DNA of 64,000 bases from Anomaloglossus baeobatrachus. Its lineage: Eukaryota > Chordata > Amphibia > Anura > Aromobatidae. Below the pieces are notes generated by a model. It had not been told where the DNA came from. It made no database searches and worked only from the letters and a program-made list of their open reading frames with translations. This document shows, in pieces, positions 46,201 through 57,348 of the stretch. A program made the translations under genes and the position numbers. The stretch spans positions 245,434,964 through 245,498,963 of the forward strand of contig NC_134358.1 of the NCBI RefSeq assembly GCF_048569485.1, read 5' to 3'. Numbering within the stretch: position 1 is the stretch's first letter; the number at the start of each line of letters is the position of its first letter.

Positions 46201-46389
46201 ACCTTGAGACAGCAGGTCCGGCCGATCCAGAAGCCGCCATGGGGTGTCTGCGACGAGCTGTGCGAGTTCTGCGAACCATGCTCGCCTGGGCCATTCTGGG
46301 TCGATGAGAATCACCGGAATGCCCTCTGCCTTGATTTTCTTGAGGACTCTTGGGATCAGTGGCAGCGGCGGGAAGATGAACGGTAGTCT

Positions 46390-47960
46390 GAACTGATTCC
46401 ACGGAAGAATGAGGGCGTCGACTCCTAGCGCCTGCTTGTCGTGGGAGCGGGATATGAACTGTGGGACTTGATTGTTGAACCGCGAGGCCATCAGGTCTAC
46501 ATCTGGAGTCCCCCACCTGTGGCAGATCTGCTCGAACACCTCTCTGTTGAGAGACCATTCGTCCGACGCCCGACCCTGTCTGCTGAGGTAGTCGGCCGCC
46601 CAGTTTTCCACGCCGGGGATATGTACCGCGGAGATCCTGGCGTGGTGAGACTCTGTCCACTGTATGATCCTCTTCACCTCTCTCATCGCCATGACGCTCC
46701 TCGTGCCGCCCTGATGATTGATGTATGCCACCGCCGTGGCGTTGTCAGATTGTATCCTGATTGGAGACCCCTGGAGAAGGTGCTGAAAAGCTTGCAGGGC
46801 TCGTAGGACCGCTCTGATCTCCAACACATTGATCGGGAGCCGGCTTTCCTGGTAGGACCACTGACCGTGAGCCGTGTGTTGATGGAAGACCGCTCCCCAG
46901 CCGAGAAGGCTGGCATCGGTGGTGACTGTCTTCCAGTGCACCGGTACGAACGACGTTCCTTTGACGAGATTCTGGCTGTTGGTCCACCAGCGCAGCGAGT
47001 GGCGGACTTCCGGGGACAAAAGTATCTTGCGATCCAAGGTGAATAGAGACTTGTCCCAATTGTGCAGCAGAGAAAGCTGAAGGGGGCGAAGGTGGAAGCG
47101 GGCAAACGGAACCGCCTCAATTGCCGCCACCATTCGACCGAGGGCCCTCATACCGAAGCGTATAGACACCGCTCTGGAGAGGTAGAGGGTCTGGACGTCC
47201 TTCCGGAGGGAGACAATCTTTTCCTGTGGAAGGAACACACGTCCTTGGATGGTATCGAACTCCATGCCTAGGAAGGTAATCCGGCGCGCCGGGGTCAACG
47301 AGGACTTCTTCCGATTGATGAGCCAACCGAGACGGGATAGAGTGTCGATGGTGACCTGGACATTTAGACGAGTCGTTGAAAGAGGAGCCCTTGATCAGTA
47401 AGTCGTCCAGGTATGGAATTACGAAAACACCTCTGGACTGCAGGATAGACATGGCAGCAGCAGACGCAAGACCAAACAGTAGGGCAGTGAACTGATAATG
47501 ATCGTGTGCCACTGCAAAGCGCAGGAATTTTTGGTGCTGGTGTGCAATCGGGATATGCAGATATGCGTCCTGTATGTCCAGAGAGGCGAGGAATTCGCCT
47601 ACCTCCATGGAGGCAATCACCGACCGGAGGAACTCCATGCGAAATCTTCGGGTTCTGACGTACCTGTTGAGGATCTTGAGGTCGAGAACAGGGCGCACAG
47701 TGCCATCCTTCTTGGGGACAACGAAGAGGTTGGAGTAGACTCCCCTGAACCGTTCCGAATCTGGGACCGGAATCACGACCCCTGAGCGGTGCAGAGATTC
47801 GATGGCGTGCAAGAAAGGGCGAGCTCGCGTGTCTGACTCGGGAGGATGGGAAAGGAAAAAGCGACTTTGAGGAATTGACGTAAATTCTATCTTGTAACCC
47901 GAGACTAGGATTTCTCTGACCCAAGCGTCTGATCAAGGGGAGCCAGACATGTTGGAAGAG
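46390..47960 (-). pseudogene. DIRS B reverse transcriptase and RNase H region (fossil)
   Basis: The reverse transcriptase has DIQDAYLHIPIA and YLDDLLIKG (near 47395-47425). The RNase H carries VTTDASLLGWGAVF, NVLEIRAVLRAL and DNATAVAYINHQGG. A few breaks. Confidence 0.85.
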
Positions 47961-48009
47961 AGAAAGGCGCCCCCCCACCTGGTCTGTGCTGACGCGCGAA
48001 GACCACGAG

Positions 48010-49510
48010 TCATTTGGAGGAGTATCGCTGAGATCTAGATGCTGGTTTGGCAGGCTGGCGTAGTCTGGAACGCCAGGAGGGATTTGTTTTGAAAGACGGG
48101 TTCATCCTGCTTCTCTGCGGGGATCTGTTCCTCCTAGGCTGCGTCGGGGAATTGAAGCTGCGAAAAGGGCGAAAACCTGAGGTCGGCTGGCGGCGCGGGA
48201 TACGCCTTGGTCTCAGTTGGGGAAGGGAGGTGCTCTTTCCTCCCGTAGCCTCGGAGATAATCTGGTCGAGCCTGTCCCCAAACAGTCGGCCTCCTGCAAA
48301 CGGGAGGGCGGTAAGGAATTTCTTTGAAGCCGCGTCTGTATTCCAGGCTCTGAGCCAGACCGCTCGGCGGATAGCCACCGTGTTGCTGGCCGCTTGTGCT
48401 GCGCAATTGGCTGTAGACAGATGCGTTAATGATGTACTCACCCGCCAGGGCAATCTGTGCCGCCATATTGACGAGCTCGGGATCGCTAGACTGCGAGCGA
48501 AGGCCTCTGCGGAGGGTGTCGGCCCATGTCACCATGGCCTTAGCTACCCAGACGGCGGCGAAGGCCGGTGACAGGGCCGCGCCTGCCGCCTCAAAAGCCG
48601 AACGGGTCAATCTCTCGATGTTCCAGTCCGTGGCATCACGTAGCGATGTTCCCTGCGGCAGAGATAGAACTGCATGCGAGGCCAGGCGGGAGACCGGAGG
48701 GTCGACCACCGGTGAGCCCGCCCATTCCTTCCTGAGATCCTTGGGGAAGGGATAGTGTAGATCAATCGACTTACCATTGTTGAACGTCCTGTCCGGTTGC
48801 TGTCTGTGCTTGCGCAAGATCTCGGCGAACTCCGGATGATCGCAGAAATACCTGTGAACACGTTGAAGTCGTTTGAAAGATACCTGTGAGCTCTGGGCGG
48901 TTGCAGAGTCCGGCTGTAGCTTTAGCGTCGTATTCACCGTGTCGACCAGGCTGTCCACCATACGCCTGACATCGGCTGCCTGATCAGAGTCCAGCAGGGA
49001 GGCTGCATCCGACTCTTCCCCTGAATCATCAGACGGTCTCGGAGACGAGTGGCACTCGGGCCTTGGAGGGGAGAGGGACCTCTGGGAGGAATTGGAAGAC
49101 GAGACCGTGCGGGTTCGCTTCCGCGCTCCAGTAGCCATGTCGGGGTCAGCATGACTGTCGTCCTGCGGCAGCTGGACCTGTGTGGCATGGCTGAGCGTAG
49201 GGAGCGACTGCAAAGCTTGCGCGATGGTTAGGGACGCTCTTGACAGAGAATCCACTGACTGGGAGAGAGAAGTCAGCCACTCCGGGGGAGGGAGCGCATT
49301 GGGGCCCGGGGCGTCCTGTACTGCTGCAGTAGTGGCGTGGACGGGGGGGCTGGTGGCGTCTGGGGCAATCTGCGTGGGCTGCGGATCGGGAGCGCAAGCT
49401 GCGCAGAGGGAGGTAGCCTGGCCTTGGGAGAATTTTTCGTTGCAGGACGAGCACGCAAAATGCATTATAAAGGGGGCCTGTTTGGATCGGGACGACTTAG
49501 AGTTCGGCAT
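48010..49510 (-). pseudogene. DIRS B gag-like region (fossil)
   Basis: It begins MPNSKSSRSKQ, with a four-cysteine motif CxxC-x12-CxxC at residues 20-39 (49394-49453), then a proline- and serine-rich part, then the conserved segment DPPVSRLASHAVLSLPQG and the C-terminal NTVAIRRAVWLRAW. Mostly open. Confidence 0.75.
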
Positions 49511-50992
49511 GGCTGCTCAGGAGACTCCTACTAGGGACACTAGGGAGGAGACAGGAGATAGTTGGAAGAAATACCAAAAAAAGTACAAAGTGTCGCTGGT
49601 CCCAATGACGAGCAGCACTCACCCTGGCCTGTGTCCTTCCCGGGTCAGCAGGGGCCTCAGAGTAGCTGGGACAGCTGCAGAGAAAAAATGCTGTTGCTCA
49701 CCGGCCTGCCTGTGCTGAGGTGAGCTGTTGGAAAGAAAAACGCGGGCTTTTGACTTTTTTTTTTTTTTTTTTACTGCTGGAGGGGGGCGTGCTGGCAGAT
49801 GAGGTGGCTGTCTCCGGGCAGAATATGCGGAGGGCGGGCGAGAGGCGGCACCGGGGACTAAATTAGTGAGCGGCGGCCACCGGGAGCGCAGCGCTGCGCG
49901 CGGAGCAGCTCTTACCTGCGTCCATGCGCGTCGCTCGGATCCATATGTCCTCTCTATGATGCTGCAGCCCCTGGTAAGTGTTGAGGGATGCTGAGGGGCC
50001 GTGATGGAGACTGTGGAGCGCTCCTGCGCTGCAGTGCCAGCTCCTAAGCCTGGGCCCATGGTATCATGTGAACGCTGGGGGAGGCCTGGTGACAGAGGAC
50101 CCCTTGATGTGAGCGCTCCTGCGCTGTCACAGTCTGACATCCTCAGGGATTCCTCTTCACCTCCACCAGAAACACCCCCTGGGACGGTACCATGGGGGTC
50201 GACGGGGAGTGTGTGCCCTTAAAACAATTAATAATATCGGTCCCCAATCAGCCCCTGGGGTGGTACCATGTGGTAGGAGGGGGATAGGGCCTGGCGTCTC
50301 GAGCCCTCAGGCAACCCTGGGGCGAGAGTTCTCTCTGAAGCAGGGTCTTTAACCCTGCAGAAGAGACAAAAAAAAATGTAGAATGATGAGAATGCTGAGC
50401 GGCGCCGTATGCCGAAAAAAACGCAATAGCCTAGGCTGAGGTTGGCCCACAGAGATATGGGCCCACTTCAGCCTTCTACGACACTAAGCAAAAAACTGGC
50501 ATAGTTCCGCCTCCGGCTCGGGGTGTACACTGCCAGGGAGGAGCTAACTCTTTTTATGTTCACTTAGTGTCAGCCTCCTAGTCACAGCAGCATACACCCA
50601 TGGTCCTGTGTCCCCCAATGAAAGCGATAGAGAAAACGGATTTTTGTGTACTCACCGTAAAATCGTTTTCTCTTAGCCATCATTGGGGGACACAGCACCC
50701 ACCCTGTTGCCCTGTTGGGCCTTGGTTCTCTCAGTACCTTATTTGGCTATGACTCTTTTTTCTCATGTTCCTCTGTTGAGAAGTTTTTACTGGTTTTTTT
50801 CTCCTACTGCTTGTGTACTAAAACTAAGGTTGCCTGGCCCAGCCAGGGGGTGTATACTGCAGAGGAGGAGCTATGCTTTTGCATCTACTTAGTGTCCTCC
50901 TATGGATAGGCAGTATAACACCCATGGTCCTGTGTCCCCCAATGATGGCTAAGAGAAAACGATTTTACGGTGTGTACACAAAAATCCGTTTT

Positions 50993-52057
50993 TTTTTTGT
51001 TAAGTTGTTTAATTGATTGGACATTTTGGAAAGCAGCAATACCAAATATATGTATTTTTATTTCTTTTTTAATGGTTTTATTTTCAATGGAGCGAAAGTG
51101 GGGTGATTTTTTTATATTTTTAAAATGTTTAACTTTTTATTGTATTTACTAATCTTAGTGGACTTGAAGCTGTGATTGTCTGATTGCTGGATGCAGGAGA
51201 TCGTTATTTCTGCTGTACAGAGCAAAAGCAATCACAGGAAGGTTGTCATGATGGTCCTAGGGGTCATCAACTGACTCCTAACTGTCATGACAACCTACTG
51301 GCACGCCGTGATAACATCACAGGCACAGTGATGGGATCAAGGAATAATGCACTCCCCAGCTGGCATGTGTTAAATCCCGCTGTAAATCTCTGACAGCAGA
51401 ATGTAACTGGTTAAAAGCTGTGGGCAAATCTCTGATCAACCCGCAGTGGTTAGGCTACTTTCACACATCCGGTTTGAGCACTGCGGCTCAATCCGGCTGT
51501 GAAAACTATGCAACGGATGCGGCGAAAACACCGCATCCTTTGCATAAGTTTTTACATGCGGCCCGTCCGTTTTTTTCCCGGTTGCGGCATGCTACTGAGC
51601 ATGCGCAGTGGAAAAAAAACACATGCGGCGAGCGGATGCGGTTTTTTTCCGCATCGCGCCGCATCCGGCCTCCATAGGTATGCATTGAAAAATGCGCCGC
51701 AGCAGCCGGATGCGGCGCGATGCGGTGTTTTTTGCCGGAGCAAAAAGCGTTGCAGGGAACGTTCGATCCGGCCGCGGCATCTGCTAAATCTGCCGCATGC
51801 GGCAAAAACCGGACCGAACGCAAGCCCCTGCGGCACAATACGGCACTAATGTAAGTCTATGCAAATAAAAAACGCAACCGGCGTTACAAAAGCCGGTTGC
51901 GGTTTTTCTGCAGAACGCCGTATTGTGCCGCAGAGCAAAAATCCGGATGTGTGAAAGTAGCCTTAGAGGCACATAGTGGCTGATCAGATCCGCCAGCATG
52001 TGTGGGGAAAGATGACCTATGATATGCCAGTACGTTGTATGTCGTGAAGGGGGTTAA
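50993..52057. mobile_element. TTAA repeat, right part, split by a MITE
   Basis: From about 51001 the sequence follows a common anuran repeat (AATCCCGCTGTAAATCTCTGACAGC near 51374), is interrupted by the MITE at 51453-51962, and ends ...GTCGTGAAGGGGG followed by TTAA (52054-52057). The right end resembles the complement of the left end at 18149 (CCACTTCATGACC). Its left part is displaced or lost at the end of DIRS A. Confidence 0.55.
51450..51965. mobile_element. MITE with GGCTACTTTCACACATCCGG ends and TTA duplication
   Basis: Element 51453-51962 (510 bp) has perfect inverted ends of 20 bp and TTA on both sides (51450-51452 and 51963-51965). The GCGGCATGCGG-rich interior is itself palindromic in places, which produces paired open frames on both strands. 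PIF/Harbinger-like by its duplication. Confidence 0.82.
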
Positions 52058-52396
52058 AAAACAGGAATCTATCAGAATCTGATCTTCACAAAAAATTTAT
52101 GGCAGTGTATCATGGCGTTAAACTAGATTTATAAGGACTTCAGAAGAAAGGTTGTTAATGTTTTTCAGGCTGTAAAAGTTACAAAACGATCTTTAAAAAA
52201 AAAAAAATAAATAAATAAAAAAAATAAAAAAAGTACATAGTTCACCAATCCACAGACAGATCATGTGTAAACGGAGGAAAGTCAAGGCCATTATTACTCT
52301 GCCCGTGAGTGGTCCACCAACAAAGTTCATTCCAAAAGCAAGGCATGTAATGGTCTGCGAGGCCACAGAAGGAACTCAAGTTATGCGCTAAGCAAC
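52058..52396. other. No feature recognised
   Basis: AT-rich with an A/AAT-rich run at 52193-52232. Nothing coding. Confidence 0.4.
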
Positions 52397-52724
52397 AAAG
52401 AAGGGAATTTTGTTTACTTACCGTAAATTCCTTTTCTTCTAGCTCCTATTGGGAGACCCAGACAATTGGGGTGTATAGCTACTGCCTCCGGAGGCCACAC
52501 AAAGTATTACACTTTAAAAAGCCCTCCCCTCTGCCTATACACCCTCCCGTGCATCACGGGCCCATCAGTTTTGGTGCCAAGCAGGAAGGAGGAACTTATA
52601 AATTGGTCTAAGGTAAAATCAATCCGAAGGATGTTCGGAGAACTGAAACCATGAACCAACAGAACAATTCAACATGAACAACATGTGTACACAAAAGAAC
52701 AAACAGCCCGAAGGGAACAGGGGC

Positions 52725-52830
52725 GGGTGCTGGGTCTCCCAATAGGAGCTAGAAGAAAAGGAATTTACGGTAAGTAAACAAAATTCCCTTCTTCTTTGTC
52801 GCAACATTGGGAGACCCAGACAATTGGGAC
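52725..52830. repeat. Internal complementary region of DIRS C
   Basis: GGGTCTCCCAATAGGAGCTA... is the complement of the left outer end, and it runs directly into ...AACATTGGGAGACCCAGACA, the complement of the right outer end. Confidence 0.85.
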
Positions 52831-52898
52831 GTCCAAAAGCAGTCCCTGGGTGGGTAAAAGAATACCTCGATAAAAAGAGCCTAAACAACGGCCCCCTC

Positions 52899-55763
52899 TT
52901 ACAGGTGGGCAACCGCCGCCTGAAGGACTCGCCTACCTAGGCTGGCATCTGCCGAAGCATAGGCATGCACCTGATAGCGTTTCGTGAAAGTGTGCAGACT
53001 CGACCAGGTAGCCGCCTGACACACCTGCTGAGCCGTAGCCTGGTGTCGCAATGCCCAGGACGCACCCACGGCTCTGGTAGAATGGGCTTTCAGCCCTGAA
53101 GGAATCGGAAGCCCAGAAGAACGGTAGGCTTCAAAAATCGGTTCCTTGATCCACCGAGCCAAGGTTGACTTGGAAGCCTGCGAACCCTTACGCTGGCCAG
53201 CGACAAGGACAAAGAGCGCATCAGAGCGGCGCAGTGGCGCCGTGCGAGACACGTAGATCCGGAGTGCTCTCACTAGATCTAACAAATGCAAATCCTTTTC
53301 ACATTGGTGAATTGGATGAGGGCAAAATGAAGGTAAGGAGATATCCTGATTGAGATGAAAAGGGGACACCACCTTAGGGAGAAAGTCCGAGACCGGACGT
53401 AGAACCACCTTATCCTGGTGAAATACCAGGAAGGGGGCTTTGCATGACAGTGCTGCCAGCTCTGACACTCTACGGAGTGAAGTAACCGCCACTAGAAATG
53501 CCACCTTCTGCGAAAGACGTGATAGAGAGACATCCCGCAGCGGCTCAAAAGGTGGTTTTTGAAGAGCCCGTAGAACCATGTTGAGATCCCAGGGTTCCAG
53601 CGGACGCTTGTAAGGTGGGACTATGTGGCAAACTCCCTGCAGGAACGTGCGGACCTGCGGAAGCCTGGCTAGACGCTTTTGAAAAAATACGGAGAGCGCC
53701 GATACTTGGCCCTTGAGAGAGCCGAGAGACAAACCCTTGTCCAATCCAGCTTGAAGGAAGGAAAGAAACCTGGGTAAGGCAAACGGCCAGGGGATAAACC
53801 CCTTCTCAGAGCACCAGGCTAAGAAGATCCTCCAAGTTCTGTGATAGATCTTGGCTGACGTTGGTTTCCTGGCCTGTCTCATAGTGGCAATGACATCTTG
53901 AGATAACCCTGAGGACGCTAAGAGCCAGGACTCAATGGCCACACAGTCAGGTTGAGGGCCGCAGAATTCAGATGGAAAAATGGCCCTTGAGATAGCAAGT
54001 CTGGTCGGTCTGGGAGCGCCCACGGTTGCCCCACCGTGAGATGCCACAGATCCGGGTACCACGACCGCCTCGGCCAATCTGGAGCGACGAGGATGGCGCG
54101 GCGGCAGTCGGACCTGATCTTGCGCAACACTCTGGGCAGCATTGCCAGAGGAGGGAATACCTAAGGCAGTTGAAACTGCGACCAATCTTGAACTAAGGTG
54201 TCCGCCGCCAGAGCTCTGTGGTCCTGAGACCATGCCATGAATGCCGGGACCTTGTTGTTGTGCCGAGATGCCATGAGATAGACGTCCGGCGTTCCCCAGC
54301 GGCAACAGATCTCTTGAAACACGTCCGGGTGGAGAGACCATTCCCCCGCGTCCATGCCCTGGCGACTGAGGAAGTCTGCTTCCCAGTTTTCTACGCCCGG
54401 AATGTGAACCGCGGAGATGGTGGAGGCTGTGGCCTGCGCCCACAGGAGAATCCGCCGGACTTCTTGGAAGGCTTGACGACTGCGAGTGCCGCCCTGGTGG
54501 TTGATGTACGCAACCGCCGTGGCATTGTCCGACTGTATGCGGATCTGCCTGCCCTCGAGCCACCGATGGAACGCCTTGAGGGCTAGATACACTGCCCTTA
54601 TCTCCAGAACATTGATCTGAAGGGAGGACTCTGTCGGAGTCCAGGTTCCCTGAGCCTTGTGGTGGAGAAAAACTGCTCCCCATCCTGACAGGCTCGCGTC
54701 CGTCGTGACCACAGCCCAGGATGGGGGCAGGAAGGATTTTCCCTTCGACAGAGAAGTGGGGAGAAGCCACCACTGAAGAGAGGTCTTGGCTTCCAGAGAC
54801 CGAGAGACGTTCCTGTCTAAAGACGTCGGCCTCTTGTCCCATTTGCGGAGAATGTCCCATTGGAGTGGACGCAGATGAAATTGCGCAAAAGGAACTGCCT
54901 CCATTGCTGCCACAATCTTCCCCAAGAAGTGCATGAGGCGCCTCAAGGGGTGCGACTGGACCTGAAGAAGGGATTGCACCCCTGTCTGCAGCGACCGCTG
55001 TTTGTCCAGCGGCAGCTTGACCATCGCTGAGAGAGTATGAAACTCCATCCCGAGGTACGTCAGTGACTGGGTCGGAGACAATTTTGACTTTGGAAAATTG
55101 ATGATCCACCCGAACCTCTGGAGAGTCTCCAGAGCAACGGTCAGACTGTGTTGACAAGCCACCCGTGAGGGCGCCTTGACTAGGAGATCGTCTAGGTAAG
55201 GGATCACCGAGTGGCCCTGAGAGTGTAGGATCGCTACGACGGATGTCATGACCTTGGTGAAGACCCGAGGGGCTGTCGCCAGGTCGAAAGGCAGTGCCAC
55301 AAACTGAAGGTGTTCGTCCCCAATGGCGAAACGCAGGAAGCATTGATGCTCTGGAGCGATCGACACATGGAGATAGGCATCTTTGATGTCGATTGATGCT
55401 AGGAAGTCTCCTTGGGACATCGAAGCGATGACAGATCGGAGGGATTCCATGCGAAACCGCCTGGTTTTCACATGTCTGTTGAGCAATTTGAGGTCCAAAA
55501 CGGGACGGAATGAGCCGTCCTTTTTTGGCACCACGAACAGATTGGAGTAAAAACCGCGACCGCGTTCCTGAAGGGGAACAGGGATCACCACTCCTTCTGT
55601 TTTCAGAGTGTCCACCGCCTGAAAAAGCGCTACGGTCCGCTCGGGGGGCGGAGATGTTCTGAAAAAACGAGTCGGAGGACGAGAGCTGAACTCTATCCTG
55701 TAACCGTGAGACAGAATGTCTCTCACCCATCGGTCTTGGACATGTGGCCACCAGGCGTCGCAA
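52899..55763 (-). CDS. DIRS C long frame ending in tyrosine recombinase (fossil)
   Basis: A 954-codon open stretch. The recombinase is its last ~350 codons (52899 to about 53960), with TSLRRVSELAALSCKAP (catalytic Arg), HSTRAVGASWALRHQA (H-x-x-R box, near 53060-53095) and a C-terminal Tyr region (KRYQVHAYASADASLGRR). The upstream part overlaps the RT/RNase H frame in a different register, an arrangement DIRS elements are known to use; the overlapping part itself has no recognisable domain. The recombinase would integrate the circular DNA form. Confidence 0.8.
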   Translation of the reverse strand: MRRLVATCPRPMGERHSVSRLQDRVQLSSSDSFFQNISAPRADRSAFSGGGHSENRRSGDPCSPSGTRSRFLLQSVRGAKKGRLIPSRFGPQIAQQTCENQAVSHGIPPICHRFDVPRRLPSINRHQRCLSPCVDRSRASMLPAFRHWGRTPSVCGTAFRPGDSPSGLHQGHDIRRSDPTLSGPLGDPLPRRSPSQGALTGGLSTQSDRCSGDSPEVRVDHQFSKVKIVSDPVTDVPRDGVSYSLSDGQAAAGQTAVAADRGAIPSSGPVAPLEAPHALLGEDCGSNGGSSFCAISSASTPMGHSPQMGQEADVFRQERLSVSGSQDLSSVVASPHFSVEGKILPAPILGCGHDGREPVRMGSSFSPPQGSGNLDSDRVLPSDQCSGDKGSVSSPQGVPSVARGQADPHTVGQCHGGCVHQPPGRHSQSSSLPRSPADSPVGAGHSLHHLRGSHSGRRKLGSRLPQSPGHGRGGMVSPPGRVSRDLLPLGNAGRLSHGISAQQQGPGIHGMVSGPQSSGGGHLSSRLVAVSTALGIPSSGNAAQSVAQDQVRLPPRHPRRSRLAEAVVVPGSVASHGGATVGAPRPTRLAISRAIFPSEFCGPQPDCVAIESWLLASSGLSQDVIATMRQARKPTSAKIYHRTWRIFLAWCSEKGFIPWPFALPRFLSFLQAGLDKGLSLGSLKGQVSALSVFFQKRLARLPQVRTFLQGVCHIVPPYKRPLEPWDLNMVLRALQKPPFEPLRDVSLSRLSQKVAFLVAVTSLRRVSELAALSCKAPFLVFHQDKVVLRPVSDFLPKVVSPFHLNQDISLPSFCPHPIHQCEKDLHLLDLVRALRIYVSRTAPLRRSDALFVLVAGQRKGSQASKSTLARWIKEPIFEAYRSSGLPIPSGLKAHSTRAVGASWALRHQATAQQVCQAATWSSLHTFTKRYQVHAYASADASLGRRVLQAAVAHL

Positions 55764-56065
55764 AAGCGGGAGAGCCTGCCACCGACCGAGGATGCGGTTT
55801 GGGGCGGCCGAAAGTCATGAGGAGGCCGCCTTGGAGACGGTGCCTCCGGCGGTCTTTGGGGGACGTGACTTAGACCGCCATGCTGAAGAGTTCCTCTGGC
55901 TCTTCTGTGGCCTGTTGGACGACGAGGATTGGGATCTGGCTGAGGGCCGAAAGGACCGAAACCTCGCTTGAACTTTCCGTTGCTGAGGTCTATTTGGTTT
56001 GGGTTGGAGTAAGGACGAGTCCTTTCCCTTGGATTGCTTAATAATTTCATCCAATCGCTCGCCAA
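54161..56065 (-). CDS. DIRS C reverse transcriptase and RNase H (fossil)
   Basis: A 634-codon open stretch. Motifs in order are NLFVVPKKDGSFRPVLDL, DIKDAYLHVSIAPEHQ (first catalytic Asp region), YLDDLLVKA (near 55180-55200), then RNase H with VTTDASLSGWGAVF, NVLEIRAVYLAL, DNATAVAYINHQGG and HIPGVENWEADFLSRQG. The first ~80 codons overlap the end of gag. The reverse transcriptase is related to that of Ty3-type elements, as known for DIRS. Confidence 0.88.
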   Translation of the reverse strand: MASDWMKLLSNPRERTRPYSNPNQIDLSNGKFKRGFGPFGPQPDPNPRRPTGHRRARGTLQHGGLSHVPQRPPEAPSPRRPPHDFRPPQTASSVGGRLSRFCDAWWPHVQDRWVRDILSHGYRIEFSSRPPTRFFRTSPPPERTVALFQAVDTLKTEGVVIPVPLQERGRGFYSNLFVVPKKDGSFRPVLDLKLLNRHVKTRRFRMESLRSVIASMSQGDFLASIDIKDAYLHVSIAPEHQCFLRFAIGDEHLQFVALPFDLATAPRVFTKVMTSVVAILHSQGHSVIPYLDDLLVKAPSRVACQHSLTVALETLQRFGWIINFPKSKLSPTQSLTYLGMEFHTLSAMVKLPLDKQRSLQTGVQSLLQVQSHPLRRLMHFLGKIVAAMEAVPFAQFHLRPLQWDILRKWDKRPTSLDRNVSRSLEAKTSLQWWLLPTSLSKGKSFLPPSWAVVTTDASLSGWGAVFLHHKAQGTWTPTESSLQINVLEIRAVYLALKAFHRWLEGRQIRIQSDNATAVAYINHQGGTRSRQAFQEVRRILLWAQATASTISAVHIPGVENWEADFLSRQGMDAGEWSLHPDVFQEICCRWGTPDVYLMASRHNNKVPAFMAWSQDHRALAADTLVQDWSQFQLP

Positions 56066-57348
56066 ACAGACGGTCGCCAGAAAAAGGCAAACCGGTCAAG
56101 AACTTTTTGGAAGCAGCGTCTGCCTTCCATTCACGTAGCCACATGGCCCTGCGGACTGCCACAGAATTGGCGGATGCTACCCCTGTACGGCTAGCCGAGT
56201 CCAGGACAGCATTCATGGCGTAGGATGCAAATACTGACGCCTGAGAAGTCAAAGATGTTACTTGTGGCGCAGCGGTACGGGTGACCGCATTAATCTCAGA
56301 CAGACAAGCTGAGATAGCCTGGAGTGCCCACACTGCTGCAAAGGCTGGGGCAAAAGACGCGCCTATGGCTTCATAGATGGATTTCAGTAGCAGCTCTATC
56401 TGCCTGTCCGTGGCATCCTTGAGCGATGCACCGTCAGCCACTGCTACTACGGATCTAGCCGCCAGTCTAGAGACTGGAGGGTCCACCTTGGGACACTGAG
56501 CCCAACCCTTAACCACGTCAGTGGGGAAGGGGTAACGTGTGTCATTAAGGCGTTTAGTAAAGCGCTTGTCCGGGAAAGCCCTGTGCTTCAGGACAGCATC
56601 TCTAAAGTTAGAGTGATCGAAGAAAGCACTCCGGGTACGTTTAGGAAACCTAAACTGGTGTTTCTCCTGTTGTGAAGCCGAATCCTCTGTAGGCGGAGTT
56701 GGGGGAGAAAGATCTAGCACCTGGTTGATGGACGCTATAAGGTCATTTACTATGGCGTCCCCTTCAGGTGTATCAAGATTGAGAGCAACGTCAGGGTCAG
56801 AGTCCTGAGCTGCGACCTCCGCCTCCTCCTCTAGAGAATCCTCAAGCTGAGACCCCGAACTGCGTGATGAAGTCGGGCAAGATTCTAAGCGAGCCCGCTT
56901 AGCTGGTCTGGGACTGCGGTCCGTGCCGGAGTCCTGCATGTAAAAACTAGGGGCCACACCCGGAGCACGCTTAGTCGCAGACCGAGAGGGGCCTGGGGGT
57001 GATCCCGCAGTGCCCGGGGCCTGTGTAAGGGCCGGTCTGGACTGCAAAACCTCTAGAAACTTAGCAGACCATTTATCCATAGACTGAGCCATGGAATGTG
57101 AAAGCGACTCAGAGTTTGTCAGCTAAAACAGCAAACTCTGTCCCTGCCATCTGGACAGGGGGGGCCGGCGGTTCTACCTGTGCCGAGGGACCCCCTAGTG
57201 CCTCAGGCTCCGGCTGAGTGAGTGTCACAGGGGCCGAGCATTGCACACAATGAGGGTAGGTGGAACCTGCAGGTAGCATAGCCGCACAAGAGGTACAGGT
57301 AGCAAAATAACCCTGTGCCTTGGCCCCCTTGCTCCTTGTGAACGACAT
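55815..57348 (-). CDS. DIRS C gag-like region (fossil)
   Basis: It begins MSFTRSKGAKAQ, with a CxxC-x12-CxxC four-cysteine motif (57238-57297), then an acidic, serine- and proline-rich part, then the conserved block DPPVSRLAARSVVAVADG and SVAVRRAMWLREWKADAASK, ending in a basic tail. The order matches element B. Nearly open throughout. Confidence 0.75.

Noticed and set aside
51499-51849. Paired frames of ~62-116 codons on both strands
   Set aside because: They arise from the palindromic GCGGCATGCGG-rich interior of a MITE.
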